This document shows positions 47,040 to 58,092 of a stretch of 64,000 bases of DNA, piece by piece. Source of the DNA: Paramarasmius palmivorus (taxonomy: Eukaryota > Basidiomycota > Agaricomycetes > Agaricales > Marasmiaceae); the NCBI GenBank assembly GCA_037176845.1, contig JAYKXP010000142.1, positions 1-64,000 on the forward strand, written 5' to 3'. The position numbers and the translations under genes were made by a program. Below the pieces are notes generated by a model. The model was not told the DNA's origin. It ran no database searches and saw only the letters and a program-made list of their open reading frames with translations. Each line of letters opens with the position of its first letter. Within the stretch, counting starts at the first letter, position 1.

Positions 47040-47045
47040 TATAAA
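47040..47045 (+). promoter_or_regulatory. TATA-like box of reductase copy (left)
   Basis: TATAAA in GAAAATATAAAGAG lies 71 nt before the ATG at 47116 and matches the position of the TATA box in the right copy. Confidence 0.45.
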
Positions 47046-47115
47046 GAGAGGTTATGGATGATAACAACCATTAACTGACCTACAAGACACTCAAATCAAC
47101 ATCATCTTTATCGCA

Positions 47116-48361
47116 ATGTCTTCGCCCACGGACCTCGCACTAGTGAGCTACAGTGTCTACATCAGTCTACATTTACTAAGCTAGACTCCAAGGTGACCGG
47201 CGCAACCGGATTCATAGGATCCCACATCGTATCTTAGCTCCTAGCCAAGAACATCAAAGTTCGAACAGTCGTTCGCTCGGCGACAAAAGTCAAGACCATA
47301 TTTCCCGACGCAGGATCGCAGCTCGAGATTGTAGAGCTACCGAGCTTATTGGAGGATCACACCGAAGCCTTGAAAGGCGTGTCTGCGGTTATACACACCG
47401 CTGTTCCCGCTTTTTTCAAAGGTGCTACCGGCGAGGAGACGTTCAAGGTGGGTCCCAGGAAATTGATAGAACGACGGGTTCTCATTCATCTGTGTGCAGG
47501 GCGCGTACGAGGGAACACTAAACATTGTCAATCAATCGATCGCTTCCGGTATTCAGAAGATTATCGTTACTGGAACAGTGGTGAACCTCTTCGATGGTAG
47601 GTTTTGATGGTTCATGTAACTGTGTGTGTTGCACTTAAGACTTCCTATGACCTATCAGCCGACTTCAAAAATGCCTTTGGAAATAAAGTCATAACCGAGA
47701 AGGATTTCGGCAACATAGAGCTGAAGGATATCAAACCTAGTGAACAGGACGCTTTCTTTGTATATCAAGCAGCAAAGACAGTCGCGGACAAGAAGTTGCG
47801 AGATATTGCACAAGAGCATCCCGATGTCGACATTACAGTTCGTGAGTATTCTTTCGCACAGGCAGCCTGATTGCCAGCTAACAAACACAATAGTCATTCC
47901 GCCCATGGTTCTTGGTCCTCTCGTTCCAAATTTCCCATACACCCCCGACATCAATCAGCTCGGCACCAACTCCTTTCGTACACGGACTGATTACTGGTGA
48001 TCGGGATGGTCCCGCGCATCCTTCCTTTAATATTGGGCACCTCGTCGACGTTCGTGATATTGCAAAGGCGCACGTTCTCGCGTTAGATGCGCCCAAGATA
48101 CCAGGTCGTCATAAACGTATGATCATTCACGGAGACATATTCAAGTGGAAGGATGCCGTCGAAGTGATCAGGAAAGCTCACCCTGAGCTAGCGCCACGGT
48201 TACTATCGGCCGATGCACTTCCTTCTGCGCAGACTGATGCTCCGCTGGATACGACATTTGCCAGTGAGGTGTTGGGGCTCAAGGAATATGTTCCTTGGCA
48301 GGAATCGGTTTTAGCAGCTATTGAGGTATGTTTAGAACACGAGAGGAGGTTTAAGGCTTAG
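47116..48361 (+). pseudogene. NAD(P)-dependent reductase, left duplicate with stop and frameshift
   Basis: This is an extended-SDR reductase paralogue. MSSPTDLAL is followed after an intron by VTGATGFIGSHIVS, where the next codon is TAG; the right copy has CAG, so this is a nonsense change. The rest is readable: NIKVRTVVRSATKVKTIFPD, SAVIHTAVPAFFKG, GAYEGTLNIVNQSIASG, FVYQAAKTVADKKLRD (YxxxK), PPMVLGPLVPNFPYTPDINQ. One extra T near 47970 (AACTCCTTTCGTACAC) then breaks the frame before HGLITGDRDG. The last exon is open to TAG at 48359-48361. Two independent lesions make it a clear pseudogene. It sits in the left copy of the segmental duplication. Confidence 0.75.
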
Positions 48362-48522
48362 TCGTCCAATACTGTACCCTGCTGTAATTAGTGGAATAGA
48401 GAATACTTAATCGATCTCGATGACCATTCGAAGAAAATGTTGAATTATCCAAGGCAAAGGTGGTTATAGGTACATAGAGATACATACATTGTTTATTTTC
48501 TTCTTTCTATCCTAATCATAAT

Positions 48523-49189
48523 TGTGTGACCTGCGTCCAAGTCAAGACAGGTAGGCTCTCTCCACCCTTATCCTTTCCCCATGACTTCCGTCACGGTGAC
48601 TTGCCATTAGCATCCTTCTTCTGTGTGTACCGTTCAGAACTGAACCCTTGATTTGCCCCCAGCCACGGAAATGTATTTCCGGGCCAAACTTGAAGTACTA
48701 AGGCATCGGGAGCATTCACGTGAGTGGGATTTTGGGTAGCGGACATTGGTCCTATGGTGTGGGATGTCAGAGTCTTGAGGACTAGTCCCTCCCAGTGCAA
48801 GCCTACACGAAAAAAAAAATAGTATTGCTGGTTTACTGCACACTGCTAGAGTTAAAATTTGTGTTAAAAAGTGCCGGAGAATGGATCAGACAGCTGACCT
48901 CTGTTCGGGACAAGCATAGGACTCGGCATTGGAACGATTCTAACACCACTATGCAGTCGCGTCTTGGTCGCGTCTTGTAACCCACGAAATTCTGTACAGC
49001 CGGTTACTGTTTTTGGAGCCGGAGCCGAAGGTCACGTGATGATAGGGCACCAGTGACCAGGCACTGAGGCAGCCGGTCCGGTAAACTCCGCCGATGTTTG
49101 GATTCAACACCCATGGTCTCCTACTACCTAGGCCCTAAAGCTGCTCTCTGCTCTTCACTACCTTATAATCAGTCGCAATTCAACGTATA
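48523..49189. other. Unique spacer between the duplicated copies
   Basis: About 670 bp not shared by the two copies. No gene, repeat or RNA is recognised. Confidence 0.4.
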
Positions 49190-49432
49190 ATAATTCTCTT
49201 GTCTGCCGTGGATATTGAAACGCTCAGGTCCATATCAATCGCCAAGGCTGCTTAGAAAGTGCATCGAGGAAGAGGGTGACAAACCAACCGAGGTTATGGC
49301 CGGGCTGGTGTTCCACAGAGCGCATAGTCGCGCGAAGTTGATCTGTCATACTAAAATTTGCCGACAGTGCTTACAGATATATCATCTTACCAATCCCCTA
49401 TTCCTCTAATCCCAAGGGTTTTGTACGGATAG

Positions 49433-49439
49433 TATAAAT
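49433..49439 (+). promoter_or_regulatory. TATA box of reductase copy (right)
   Basis: TATAAAT lies 74 nt before the ATG at 49513. Confidence 0.5.
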
Positions 49440-49512
49440 AGAGGTTGTTATGGATGATAATAATTATTAAACTGACCTACACAACACTCTAACCAGCCTC
49501 ATTTTTATCGCA

Positions 49513-50759
49513 ATGTCTTCGCCCACCGACCTCGTACTAGTGAGTTACAGTGTCTACATCAGGAAACGTTTATTAAATTAGACTCTAAGGTGACCGGCGC
49601 AACCGGATTCATAGGATCCCATATCGTATCTCAGCTCCTAGCCAAGAACATCAAAGTTCGAGCAGTCGTTCGCTCTGCAAACAAAGTCAAGACCATATTT
49701 CCCGACGCAGGATCGCAGCTCGAGATTGTAGAGCTACCAAGCTTATTGGAGGATCACACCGAAGCCTTGAAAGGCGTGTCTGCGGTTATACACACCGCTG
49801 TTCCCGCTTTTTTCAAAGGTGCTACCGGCGAGGAGACATTCAAGGTGGGTCCCAGGAAATTGATAGAACGACGGGCTCTCATTCATCTGTGTGCAGGGCG
49901 CGTACGAGGGAACGCTGAACATTGTCAATCAAGCAATCGCTGCTGGCATCAAGAAGATTATCGTTACAGGAACGGCGGTGAACCTCTTTGATTGTGGGTC
50001 ATGATTCCGATGTCCTCGCGTCTTGACCGCTGACTCTTCTGATCAGCGGACTTCAAGACTGCTTTTGGAACGAAAGTCTTCACCGAGAAGGATTTCGGCG
50101 CGATAGAGTTGAAGGATATAAAGCCTAGCGAGCAGGACGGTTTCTTCGTGTATCAAGCAGGCAAAGACAGTCGCTGACAAGAAGTTGCGCGATATCGCAC
50201 AGGAGCACCCGGAAGTCGACATTACAGTCCGTGAGTACCCTGCTGATAGGCTCTAGCTCGAATAATGACAACGCTGATGTCCATGACAGTCCTTCCACCC
50301 ATGGTTCTTGGACCTCTCGTCCCAAATTTCCCATACACCTCCGATATCAATCAACTCGGCACCAACTCTTTCTTATATGGACTGATTACTGGTGGTCCGG
50401 ATGGTCCCAATACATATCCCCCACTTAATTTTGGACACATCGTGGACGTTCGTGACATCGCAAAAGCGCACGTTCTCGCGTTAGATGCGCCCAAGATACC
50501 AGGCCGTCATAAACGTATGATCATCAACGCAGACACATTCAAGTGGAAGGATGCCGTCGAAGTGATCAGGAAAGCTCATCCAGAGCTAGCGCCACGATTA
50601 CCATCGGCCGATGCAGTTCCTCCTGCGCAGACTGACGCTCCAATGGATACGACATTTGCCAGTGAGGTGTTGGGGCTCAAGGAATACATTCCTTGGCAGG
50701 AATCAGTTTTAGCCGCTCTTGAGGTATGTTTAGAACACGAGAGGAGGTTTAAGGCTTAG
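49513..50759 (+). CDS. NAD(P)-dependent reductase, right duplicate, one frame break
   Basis: This is the sister of the left copy but without the nonsense codon: VTGATGFIGSHIVSQLLAK, VRAVVRSANKVKTIFPD, GAYEGTLNIVNQAIAAGIKK, ADFKTAFGTKVFTEKDFG, the last-exon start LPPMVLGPLVPNFPY, SFLYGLITGGPDGPNTYPP and the tail ALEVCLEHERRFKA. A single extra G at about 50160 (CAAGCAGGCAAAGAC; the left copy reads CAAGCAGCAAAGAC) breaks the frame exactly at the YxxxK active site. The gene would otherwise be whole with five to six exons. Whether this G is real decides if the gene works. It is convergent with PTPA, 152 bp between stops. Confidence 0.72.
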
Positions 50760-50911
50760 TCGTCAAATAATGTACCTTCACTATAATTAATAAAATAGAG
50801 AATGTTTAATGGATCGCGATTACCCTTCGAAGAAAAATGTTGAATCATCATTGAAGGCAAAGATGATTATAGGTACATATAGATACATACATTGTTTACT
50901 TTCTTTCTATC

Positions 50912-52354
50912 CTAATCAAACGGTACCGGCCGAATCGTTCCACTCTGCCCACCTAATTCGCGCAAGCCTTTCCCTTGCTGTCTTTCTGCCGCTGCCGCCC
51001 CAAACACAGAAGGTACAGGTATCCCACAACAATCTCCCCAGCCTGTTTCATGCTGGCTCGCTCCTCCGCCTTCCACTGGAGGTGCATTCGGATTGATGAC
51101 TTTGCCATTGACAATCATAGGTTTATTATGCGTATGCGTATGTGGGTGCGCATGTCCCGCATGTGTATCGCCATCAGAGGTGGGTGGTGGTCCTTCGTAG
51201 GGCAAAAACGACCCAAAGAGGAAGTGTTGCATCACAGGAAGTTTGCCTAAGGACTTCTGCACGGTACATCTTGATCATCCCTTCGTTGACTTTGTCCCAT
51301 GTTTTGACCTAGAAGGAAAAGATTGAGCTGCATACGAACGAGAAGAGGAGGAAAAGACTTACAGCGGAGATGTCGTCTAACATGGGCGAGTGCCACCTTA
51401 GCGAAGCCGTTTTGATCTACGCGCGTATGAGTGAAAATTTCACGAAAGGGTAATGCGAACTCACCGAGTTGATGAACGAGATACACGCAAAATAGATGTA
51501 TTCTTTCGCGTATTCGTCTACGATTTCTGGATCGTGGATGGCTTTGGGTCGGATATACTTGTGGCCTGTCACGACTGTCAATAACGGATTTCCTGGAAAG
51601 GAGAGAGCAGCCTACCACGAAGCTGCGCACTTCCCCACAAGAAAGGTAGGAAATGATAATCGTCCAGCCCCCATACTCCATGCGATCCTGCTGGTTCGAG
51701 CCAATACGTCGATTGTAGAACACGCATGACCTGGATATAACGCCAGAACACGCGTGTAACAAGAGCTTTATGGTCTGAAGGCTGTATGACACCCAATTTC
51801 TCGAGGCATATTCTATCAATCGCCGTCAGATTACAATAAAACACGCAACAGAGAAGAAACACACAACCAACACAGAAAATTAAGTTCCATGCCACTCCCA
51901 TAATCAATTCTCGATCTATTTCCCCAGCTCTCATTGAAATACACCTGTATTTCTTGTATAGCATCTTCCAGTATACCAGGTCTGATACTCGAATGTAATT
52001 TGCTCGATTCGTCATTCACCTTGTCGTAGAACTCCCTGAATGCCGGATTCCCGAATCGTGAGGCAGAGTTTTCCACTGGGGGTATAGACTTGGCTATCTG
52101 CTCGACTTCAGAGAGGATATTTAGAATCGATTTGACACCCTATTTCCCAGAACGTACGTTAGATGAGGCATAAGGAATGAGAAAGAATAACGTACCTCAG
52201 ATTCATCTACCGGATCTGAGAGCTTTACACCAACCACCGCTTCGTTGAGGGTTTCGATATATCCTATGACGGTCTTGTACGTTCCAGAAGACGACTGGAA
52301 CCATTCTAGCTGGGCAGGAGTAAGGATGGCTTTAGCAGGTGGATGGTAGGTCAT
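50912..52354 (-). CDS. PP2A phosphatase activator PTPA (Rrd1/Rrd2-type peptidyl-prolyl isomerase)
   Basis: PTPA reactivates and loads metal into protein phosphatase 2A and isomerises a prolyl bond in it. The start [19 protein letters not shown] is followed by [50 protein letters not shown] (family core), [40 protein letters not shown] and [19 protein letters not shown]. The end is a His-rich stretch ([12 protein letters not shown]), [20 protein letters not shown] and TAG at 50914-50912. About nine exons fit. One extra base near 51255 (GTCCTTAGGCAAAC, where [11 protein letters not shown] needs one fewer) breaks the frame. In an essential-type gene this points to consensus error or a very recent lesion. 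Divergent with SURF6. Confidence 0.82.
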
Positions 52355-52391
52355 GGTAAGTGTGTGACAAAAAGTGACAAGCGCGCCGAGG
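52355..52391. promoter_or_regulatory. 37-bp divergent start-codon interval (PTPA / SURF6)
   Basis: Only 37 bp separate the two start codons, too little for two separate core promoters and leaders. The transcripts must start inside or beyond each other's first exons, or the genes share one compact TATA-less promoter. Longer in-frame PTPA starts would make the coding regions overlap. Confidence 0.6.
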
Positions 52392-53766
52392 ATGTCCTCT
52401 ACCACCCACGACCCTCAAAGCTTCCCTCGAAAAACACAATGATACATTCGAGGCACTGCTCAACCTCATTCCAGCAAAATATTATCTTGTCCAGGAACAT
52501 GAGGAGGCTCCATCAAAGTACATGAAAAATACCAAAAAGGTGAAGGAAGTAGGTGCAGCGAAGAAGGCTAGGAAGGAAAAGGTATGTATTGGGGTAAATT
52601 TTTATTTTCATCTCTGAAGGCTCAAATCCACATAGCTGGACCCAGCAAACCAGAAGACGATTGTCGATTTACAAAATGAAGCTGCCCAGGCGAAGGGAAA
52701 AGGAAAAGGAAAACGGAAAGCTAATGACGATGAGGAGGACGAGGATGAAGCGATGGACGTCGACGTCGATGTTCAAATGTCCGACTCTGGTGAGAGTGAA
52801 GGAGAAGAAGGAGAAGAAGACAGTGAAGACAAGATGGCTGTCGACACATACACTCCTATGCCCGCACCCATTAGCGACATCTCTGTCCTGCGCTCAAAAT
52901 TACACGCTAAAATTGCTTCTCTGCGCCAGAAGAACTCGCATGCTGGAGAAGCCGGCGATAAAGATGAGTTATTAGAGGAACGACGAAAACAGCGGGCTGC
53001 AATGCGCGAAAGACGTAGGAAAGAAACAAAGGAGAAGAAGCGGAAGGAAAGGGAGAGGGAAGAGAAGAAGGCCAAGGAGAAACAGCAAAACGACAAGGTT
53101 CAAGCCGTTCAGAGTAAACCTACAAAGGTCTGTGGATTTTAAAGAACCTTGTATACCACCCTATCTAATAGTACTACTATTAGACACAACTCCTCGTCCC
53201 AGATCCCATCTCCGCCATATCTTCATCTCAACACCCGAAATCAAAGTTGACCACTGTCGCTTTCTCTTCACTGTCTCAATCTCAAGCTTCGTCGTCGAAG
53301 CACAAAACGACATCCGATCCCTCACAAGCACTCACACAACTCGCGGCACGGAAGGAAAAGCTTGCTTCATTACCTGAAGAGAAACGCAAGCTTATTGAGG
53401 AGAAGGAGAAGTTCGAGAAGGCCGAGGCAAGGTTGGAAGGTGTGAAGGTGAAAGATGATGAGGCGAGGTTAAAGAAGGCGGCGAAGAGGAAGGAGAAAGA
53501 AAAGGCGAAGAGTAAGAAGGCTTGGTAAGTGCTCTCGTTCGCGTATATAACAGCTATAGCTGATGGGTCTGGTAAATAGGGATGAGAGGAAGGATCAGTT
53601 AGCCGCGTCGATGAAGGCCAAACAAAAGAAGAGGACGGATAACATCGCCATGAGACATGAGAGAAAGAAGGAAAAGGGAGCTGGGGCAAAGAAAAGTAAG
53701 GCTAGACCGGGATTCGAGGGTAAGGCTTTTGGAAAAGGTAAAGCCAAGACTGGGAAGGGGAAGTGA
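52392..53766 (+). CDS. SURF6/Rrp14 nucleolar ribosome-biogenesis protein, one frame break
   Basis: The SURF6 family acts in the nucleolus in maturation of both ribosomal subunits and binds nucleic acid through a very basic C-terminal half. It reads [44 protein letters not shown] and a first Lys-rich stretch. An acidic block ([20 protein letters not shown]) and [16 protein letters not shown] with [20 protein letters not shown] follow. After introns come [19 protein letters not shown] and the conserved end [33 protein letters not shown]. The stop is at 53764-53766. Near 52406-52416 one base too many or too few separates the ATG from LKASLEK (GACCCTCAAAG). The C-terminal RPGFEGK motif is the family signature. 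Confidence 0.78.
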
Positions 53767-56100
53767 AGAGGTACCCTTGACGTTCTTGTATAGAGGTTGG
53801 ATTATAGAATACTATCATGTTGCCACCTCGCCTATTATACGGGTCGGGTCGTCTTCAGGTTAGCTCAAAGTCGGACAACATTTTTGGACGGGGCCCGGGA
53901 CGTCGATAACTCTATTCTGGTATGTGTAGTCTCATCATTGGACACTGGCGCTCATCCAGTTGACTGAGCACAACTTGTCCCTCCGGATCAGCAGCCTCTG
54001 GAAGAACCTCCCCGTACCTTTTCACGGGACCTAAACGTTTCACTCAAATTCGACCTGTCCCTTTGTTTTCTCCACCTCTAGTGTTATCTATTTCTGATCA
54101 CCACGCTAACTCGAGTCGTCAAACAACAAAAGAACCTGTTTTACACGTTAATGAGCGCCCAATATCGGATTGACGCCCAATGTGACGCGATTTGCGTGGT
54201 TACGGCCCAATTCCTTTGTTCTTTTCAACTCCGATGTCTGATGGTGTGGGTCCATCCTCCACCCCAGAGGTGTGGGCGCATCAAGAAGCCTTCTTATCTT
54301 CCCGGCTCGTTCAGGGTATCCTTCAAGCAATGAGCTCAGGAACGGACGCGAGAAATCGCAGTGAGGCCTCAAAAGCTTATTAAAATCTCATTACCAAGTC
54401 GGTATGGCTCGTAGTCTGCAAAGGCCGTCCGGAACCGCTCTTCAATAGGTATCCCTAAAACGTGGATCATGCCAAGGTAAGAAAGAACCCCTCGACTTCC
54501 TATCAGATGTCAGTCGGAGTTTATTAACGTCGTTTATTGCATGCAACAGCCTAAATGTCAACTTCCATCTGGACCTCAGGAATTCGATTTGTACTCCGAT
54601 GATCTGACTCGTTTATTGGGCGTCTGTCTGGAACACGAGTACACCTATTCTGCCGAGCTTTTGCAGAAAGGAAGTGAGATCTCACGGGTTCGGGGTATAA
54701 AGTCTTGGATGGACAGGACAAGGTGATCATACAACCTTCCCCCAACTCAGTAAATGGGACATTCACCCACCGCAACTCTTGCTCGTCGTGCCATAGCTCC
54801 GTGCGTTGAATCAACACTGCCGCCACGGTCCAGTATCACTTGCGAGGATCTCGTCGTACGCCACACTACTCTGAGGCAAGTGTTGAAGTCTTCGCCCCCC
54901 GTAAATCCCTCTGCTAACGATGAAAAATGCTACAGTGCCTCTTTTCCGTTTATACGCCACACTCGACCATCGTCAGGCACGCTCCAAACGACCCAGTAAT
55001 GTTTTGACATCGCTGCCAGAACCCCAAAGCAATGTCGACCTTGCGTGGCGACGTTGGGGATGACTCCGCCTTGAATGTTTTTCTGGCACCCCACCGTGCC
55101 GTTCTCGAGGTCGCTAGTCACTGGGATAGCTGATCGTCGCTACTGGGTCGATGCTGGTAGGGTGTATACGGACCACCACGCGGTACGGCTTCTCTCATCT
55201 GGAACATCTCTGGGCTTGCTTAACATTCCCCCCAAGATTTCATCACAAACATCTCTGTACCAGTAAGGTTTCTGACATCGCTCTGCGGCATCGTGACAAT
55301 CCCAATGTATAGTCAACCTTAATATGGTGACTCTGGGTGTCCGATTGCCTCCTTCAAATGTTTTTGCTGGTGCTCTGGGCGCCGCTCTTGAAGGTAGCAG
55401 AGAACCGATCGTCTCTACTGGTTACTACCCGATGCCAATGGACACCTGTCTCGAGATTTCCTCGAATGCTCTTGCTGGCCTCAGTGGCCGCGCTCGAGAT
55501 GTTCTTGAATGTTAATGCAGGCTCTGGCACCGATGCTCTCGAGAGACTTGTTGGCGCAAGTGCCACGCTCGGGAACGGACTCGAAACCGGGCTCCCATTA
55601 CTGTCTTCGGACGCCGGCCATTTAGGCGGTAAGTTATCTGCCGTTACACTGCGAGAGCGGCTCTGATTATTTTTCGTTCACTGCAAGGCCTTGAAGCTTC
55701 CCTGCTACTAAGCAACGGTCATCTCGTCCCAGTAATGCTATGGCAGTCGTTGACACATCTACCTCAAATGTTCGCTGGAGCCAATGAGCACCGCACTTGA
55801 GTGTTGGACGTGTTCAAAGCGACAGCCGCTACGGGACCTGGAGGCATTCCGGTTATCGTGCTCTCGCACATTACTTCGTACGTGATTGGTTGACTATTGC
55901 CCACTGTGGACCGACGCTGAATTCAGTTTGTCAGCACACCTCGTCGGGTGGATGGTTGTACATGTATTGCACTGTAATAACATGTTATGAATTATGTATT
56001 AGTCTCTCCTCGAAATATGAATAAGCCTATTCCATGCCACGCACATATAAACAGCGACGTTCACATTCCTGAATCTAGTAGATCTAATAACTAACACCCT
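53767..56100. other. 2.3-kb intergenic region with degenerate internal repeats
   Basis: No gene is recognised. Between about 55060 and 55800, four or more diverged copies of a short unit can be seen. They share a core like CTTCAAATGTTTTTGCTGG followed 20-40 nt later by GCTCTTGAAG- or GCTCGAGATG-like sequence, near 55071, 55350, 55465 and 55765. Open frames through them are Ala/Leu-rich (SNVFAGALGAALEGS, SNALAGLSGRARDVLE) but have no start or splice context. They could be a decayed repetitive protein gene. Confidence 0.4.
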
Positions 56101-58002
56101 TCACGACTCGTCATGATCATCTCCATATCCCCGCGCAATCCCACTTCTACCTTGCTCCAACACGCTAGGGGCATCCTCCCCCAAGCGCATCTCCAAACCC
56201 TGATACGAACGTGTCTGTAGGAATTGGCTCGCCGCACTGTTCTCTGTCAGCTTAGCAAGAGCACCGTTTTGACCATTTCGGGATATCAGCGCAGAAGACC
56301 CTTCTGGTGCACTCGCCTCCTCCCCGTCTTGTTGATCAGCTTCACCGTAGCGTTTTGCGTGTCTGTATTTGCCAGTGACGAGGGAGAACACTGGTTGATC
56401 GTCATCTTCACCACGGTTTTGAGTTGGAGGCTGGGCGGAGCTTTCGGCTAGTAGCTTTTCAAAGTCGAGCACGTAGCGACCGGTCCATGTGGGCTCCGGC
56501 TGTAAAGCCACTTCTAGCTCATATGGCGTTATAATGGGCCGGTAAAAGTCCTGGACAAGTACCAGTCAGTGCCTCGTACAACATTGACGAAGTAAAAAGG
56601 AACCTTTGCATCGATAAGACTATTTTCGGGACAAGCAACCAGTACGAAACATTCGATCTCCATAAAGTTGGCAAGCTTTGCCGGGTTGAGCTTTCCGACG
56701 CTAATTGTATAGCTCTTTTTCTTGGCAGCAGCGAGGATGGTTCGCAGGTGTTTGATTAAGGGAAGGTACGATGCTGTAGTTTATACTTTAGCAAGAGGCG
56801 GTACGGCCATATATGGGACCCTTACCTACTCCCAAGGTTCCAACAAGGATTCCGAAGACATCCGAGTCCCTGGCCTTTTGTACTACCGCATATCGGCGCA
56901 TGAGCATTTTGTTGGTTCGGCTGGACTCGACACGACTTGTCCTTTGCGATGGGCTGTACGAGATCACCTGGAGACAGGCATTAGTCGAGAAAGTGAAAGT
57001 TTACAAAGGTCCCAATCTCACGTCGCACGTAGAATGTGTCATCAGCAAGTTTGTGAGTCCGAGATTCTCTTCTCCAACATAGAAGATCGTACAATCTTGC
57101 AGAGCCGGTTCCGATATTCGTTGTGACTTGGTGAGGGCCGTTGTCTTCTCGGAAGATACGGGCATGAGCTTGTCGGGAACTTCAGAGTACAGCACTTGTA
57201 CTTCACGAGGATGAAGAGCTTCTTGCAACCTTTTGAGGATATCATCTATCACAAAGGTTGAGAGAAGGCCAACAGCATTTTCGGAAGCCTTAATTTACCT
57301 GCCTTATGAGTATATACGACATCGTGCCGCAGTACGACAGTCTTTCCTCGCGATGAAGAGTCTGACGAGGCCGTGAATGTCTCAATCAATCGGGTAACAC
57401 AGTCGTTGGTGTCCAAATTTTTCTTCCCGAAGACGTATATCACAGGGAGTCGATATGTTCTACGTGAGGAGACGATTCAGTAATTCAACAAAACCAGAAC
57501 CTTTAGCGCACGCACTGACTCATGCAAGCGTATCCGTAGTGAACCATAAGATCTGCGTCGACATGTTGTGCCGCGACTTCATCTACACAACAGCTTGATG
57601 TGCCGAATGAAGAAGTGGAGGTCAGACCAGACCATGAATTGCATCAAGGTGTACAAGAGCCTGCCTGCCATAGGAAGTATCGGCGAGCACGTATAGTTCA
57701 CGGTGCAAGCCAATCTTCCCTTTCAATTTGCGAAATATTGAGGTAGAGTCGTGTAAAAGTTCGTCAGGAAATTGTAACGCAACCTTGAAGTATATTGAGC
57801 ACTATACCGATAACAAATAAAACAGCAGACACACCCTTTTATAGTCTCCTTCCTCTATTTCTTTTGCAGTACGATCGATCTCGTAGAACTCGTCAAAACC
57901 CTCTGAGGAGAGATGGTCCGCAGTTTCGTCTATTTTCACCTCGATAGTGCGTTTTATTGCTTCCTCTCCAGAGGTCGAAAACGCGGTATTTTCTGCGGCC
58001 AT
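56101..58002 (-). CDS. DPH2: Diphthamide biosynthesis protein DPH2
   Basis: Dph2 partners Dph1 in the first step of diphthamide synthesis on translation elongation factor 2, using an Fe-S cluster to transfer the aminocarboxypropyl group of SAM to a histidine. It starts [38 protein letters not shown] leads into [13 protein letters not shown], then [19 protein letters not shown] (cluster-type Cys), [69 protein letters not shown] and [16 protein letters not shown]. The tail [20 protein letters not shown] and [12 protein letters not shown] ends at TGA 56103-56101. All seven introns keep frame. One (57594-57664) has a GC donor. The gene looks fully intact, about 530 residues as in yeast. Divergent with YPP1. 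Confidence 0.85.
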
Positions 58003-58092
58003 CGTTGAGATCAACGATGGTGAAGGTAGCGGACCAAAAATATTTTGAGTGACGTTGTGACATGTCGACTCCTTGATTCCGCTCCTATACCC
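58003..58092. promoter_or_regulatory. 90-bp divergent start-codon interval (DPH2 / YPP1)
   Basis: Start codons of two intact housekeeping genes lie 90 bp apart. No TATA box is visible. A palindromic stretch ATCGTTGAGATCAACGAT (about 58001-58018) sits at the DPH2 side and could be a shared regulator site. Confidence 0.55.

Larger units (their letters stand above)
46720..48522. repeat. Segmental duplication, left copy
   Basis: This is a direct copy of 49190-50918. It holds the upstream flank (CTGCCGTGGACAT, GCATCGAGGAAGAGGGTGAC), the whole reductase and its 3' flank (GATACATACATTGTTTA, TTTCTATCCTAATCA). Similarity is high, estimated by eye at about 90 percent or more in exons. Confidence 0.8.
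49190..50918. repeat. Segmental duplication, right copy
   Basis: This matches 46720-48522. Its right edge ends at CCTAATCA, which is also the last codon and stop of the PTPA gene on the minus strand. The duplication breakpoint thus falls at the PTPA stop codon, and this copy is likely the original position. Confidence 0.75.
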
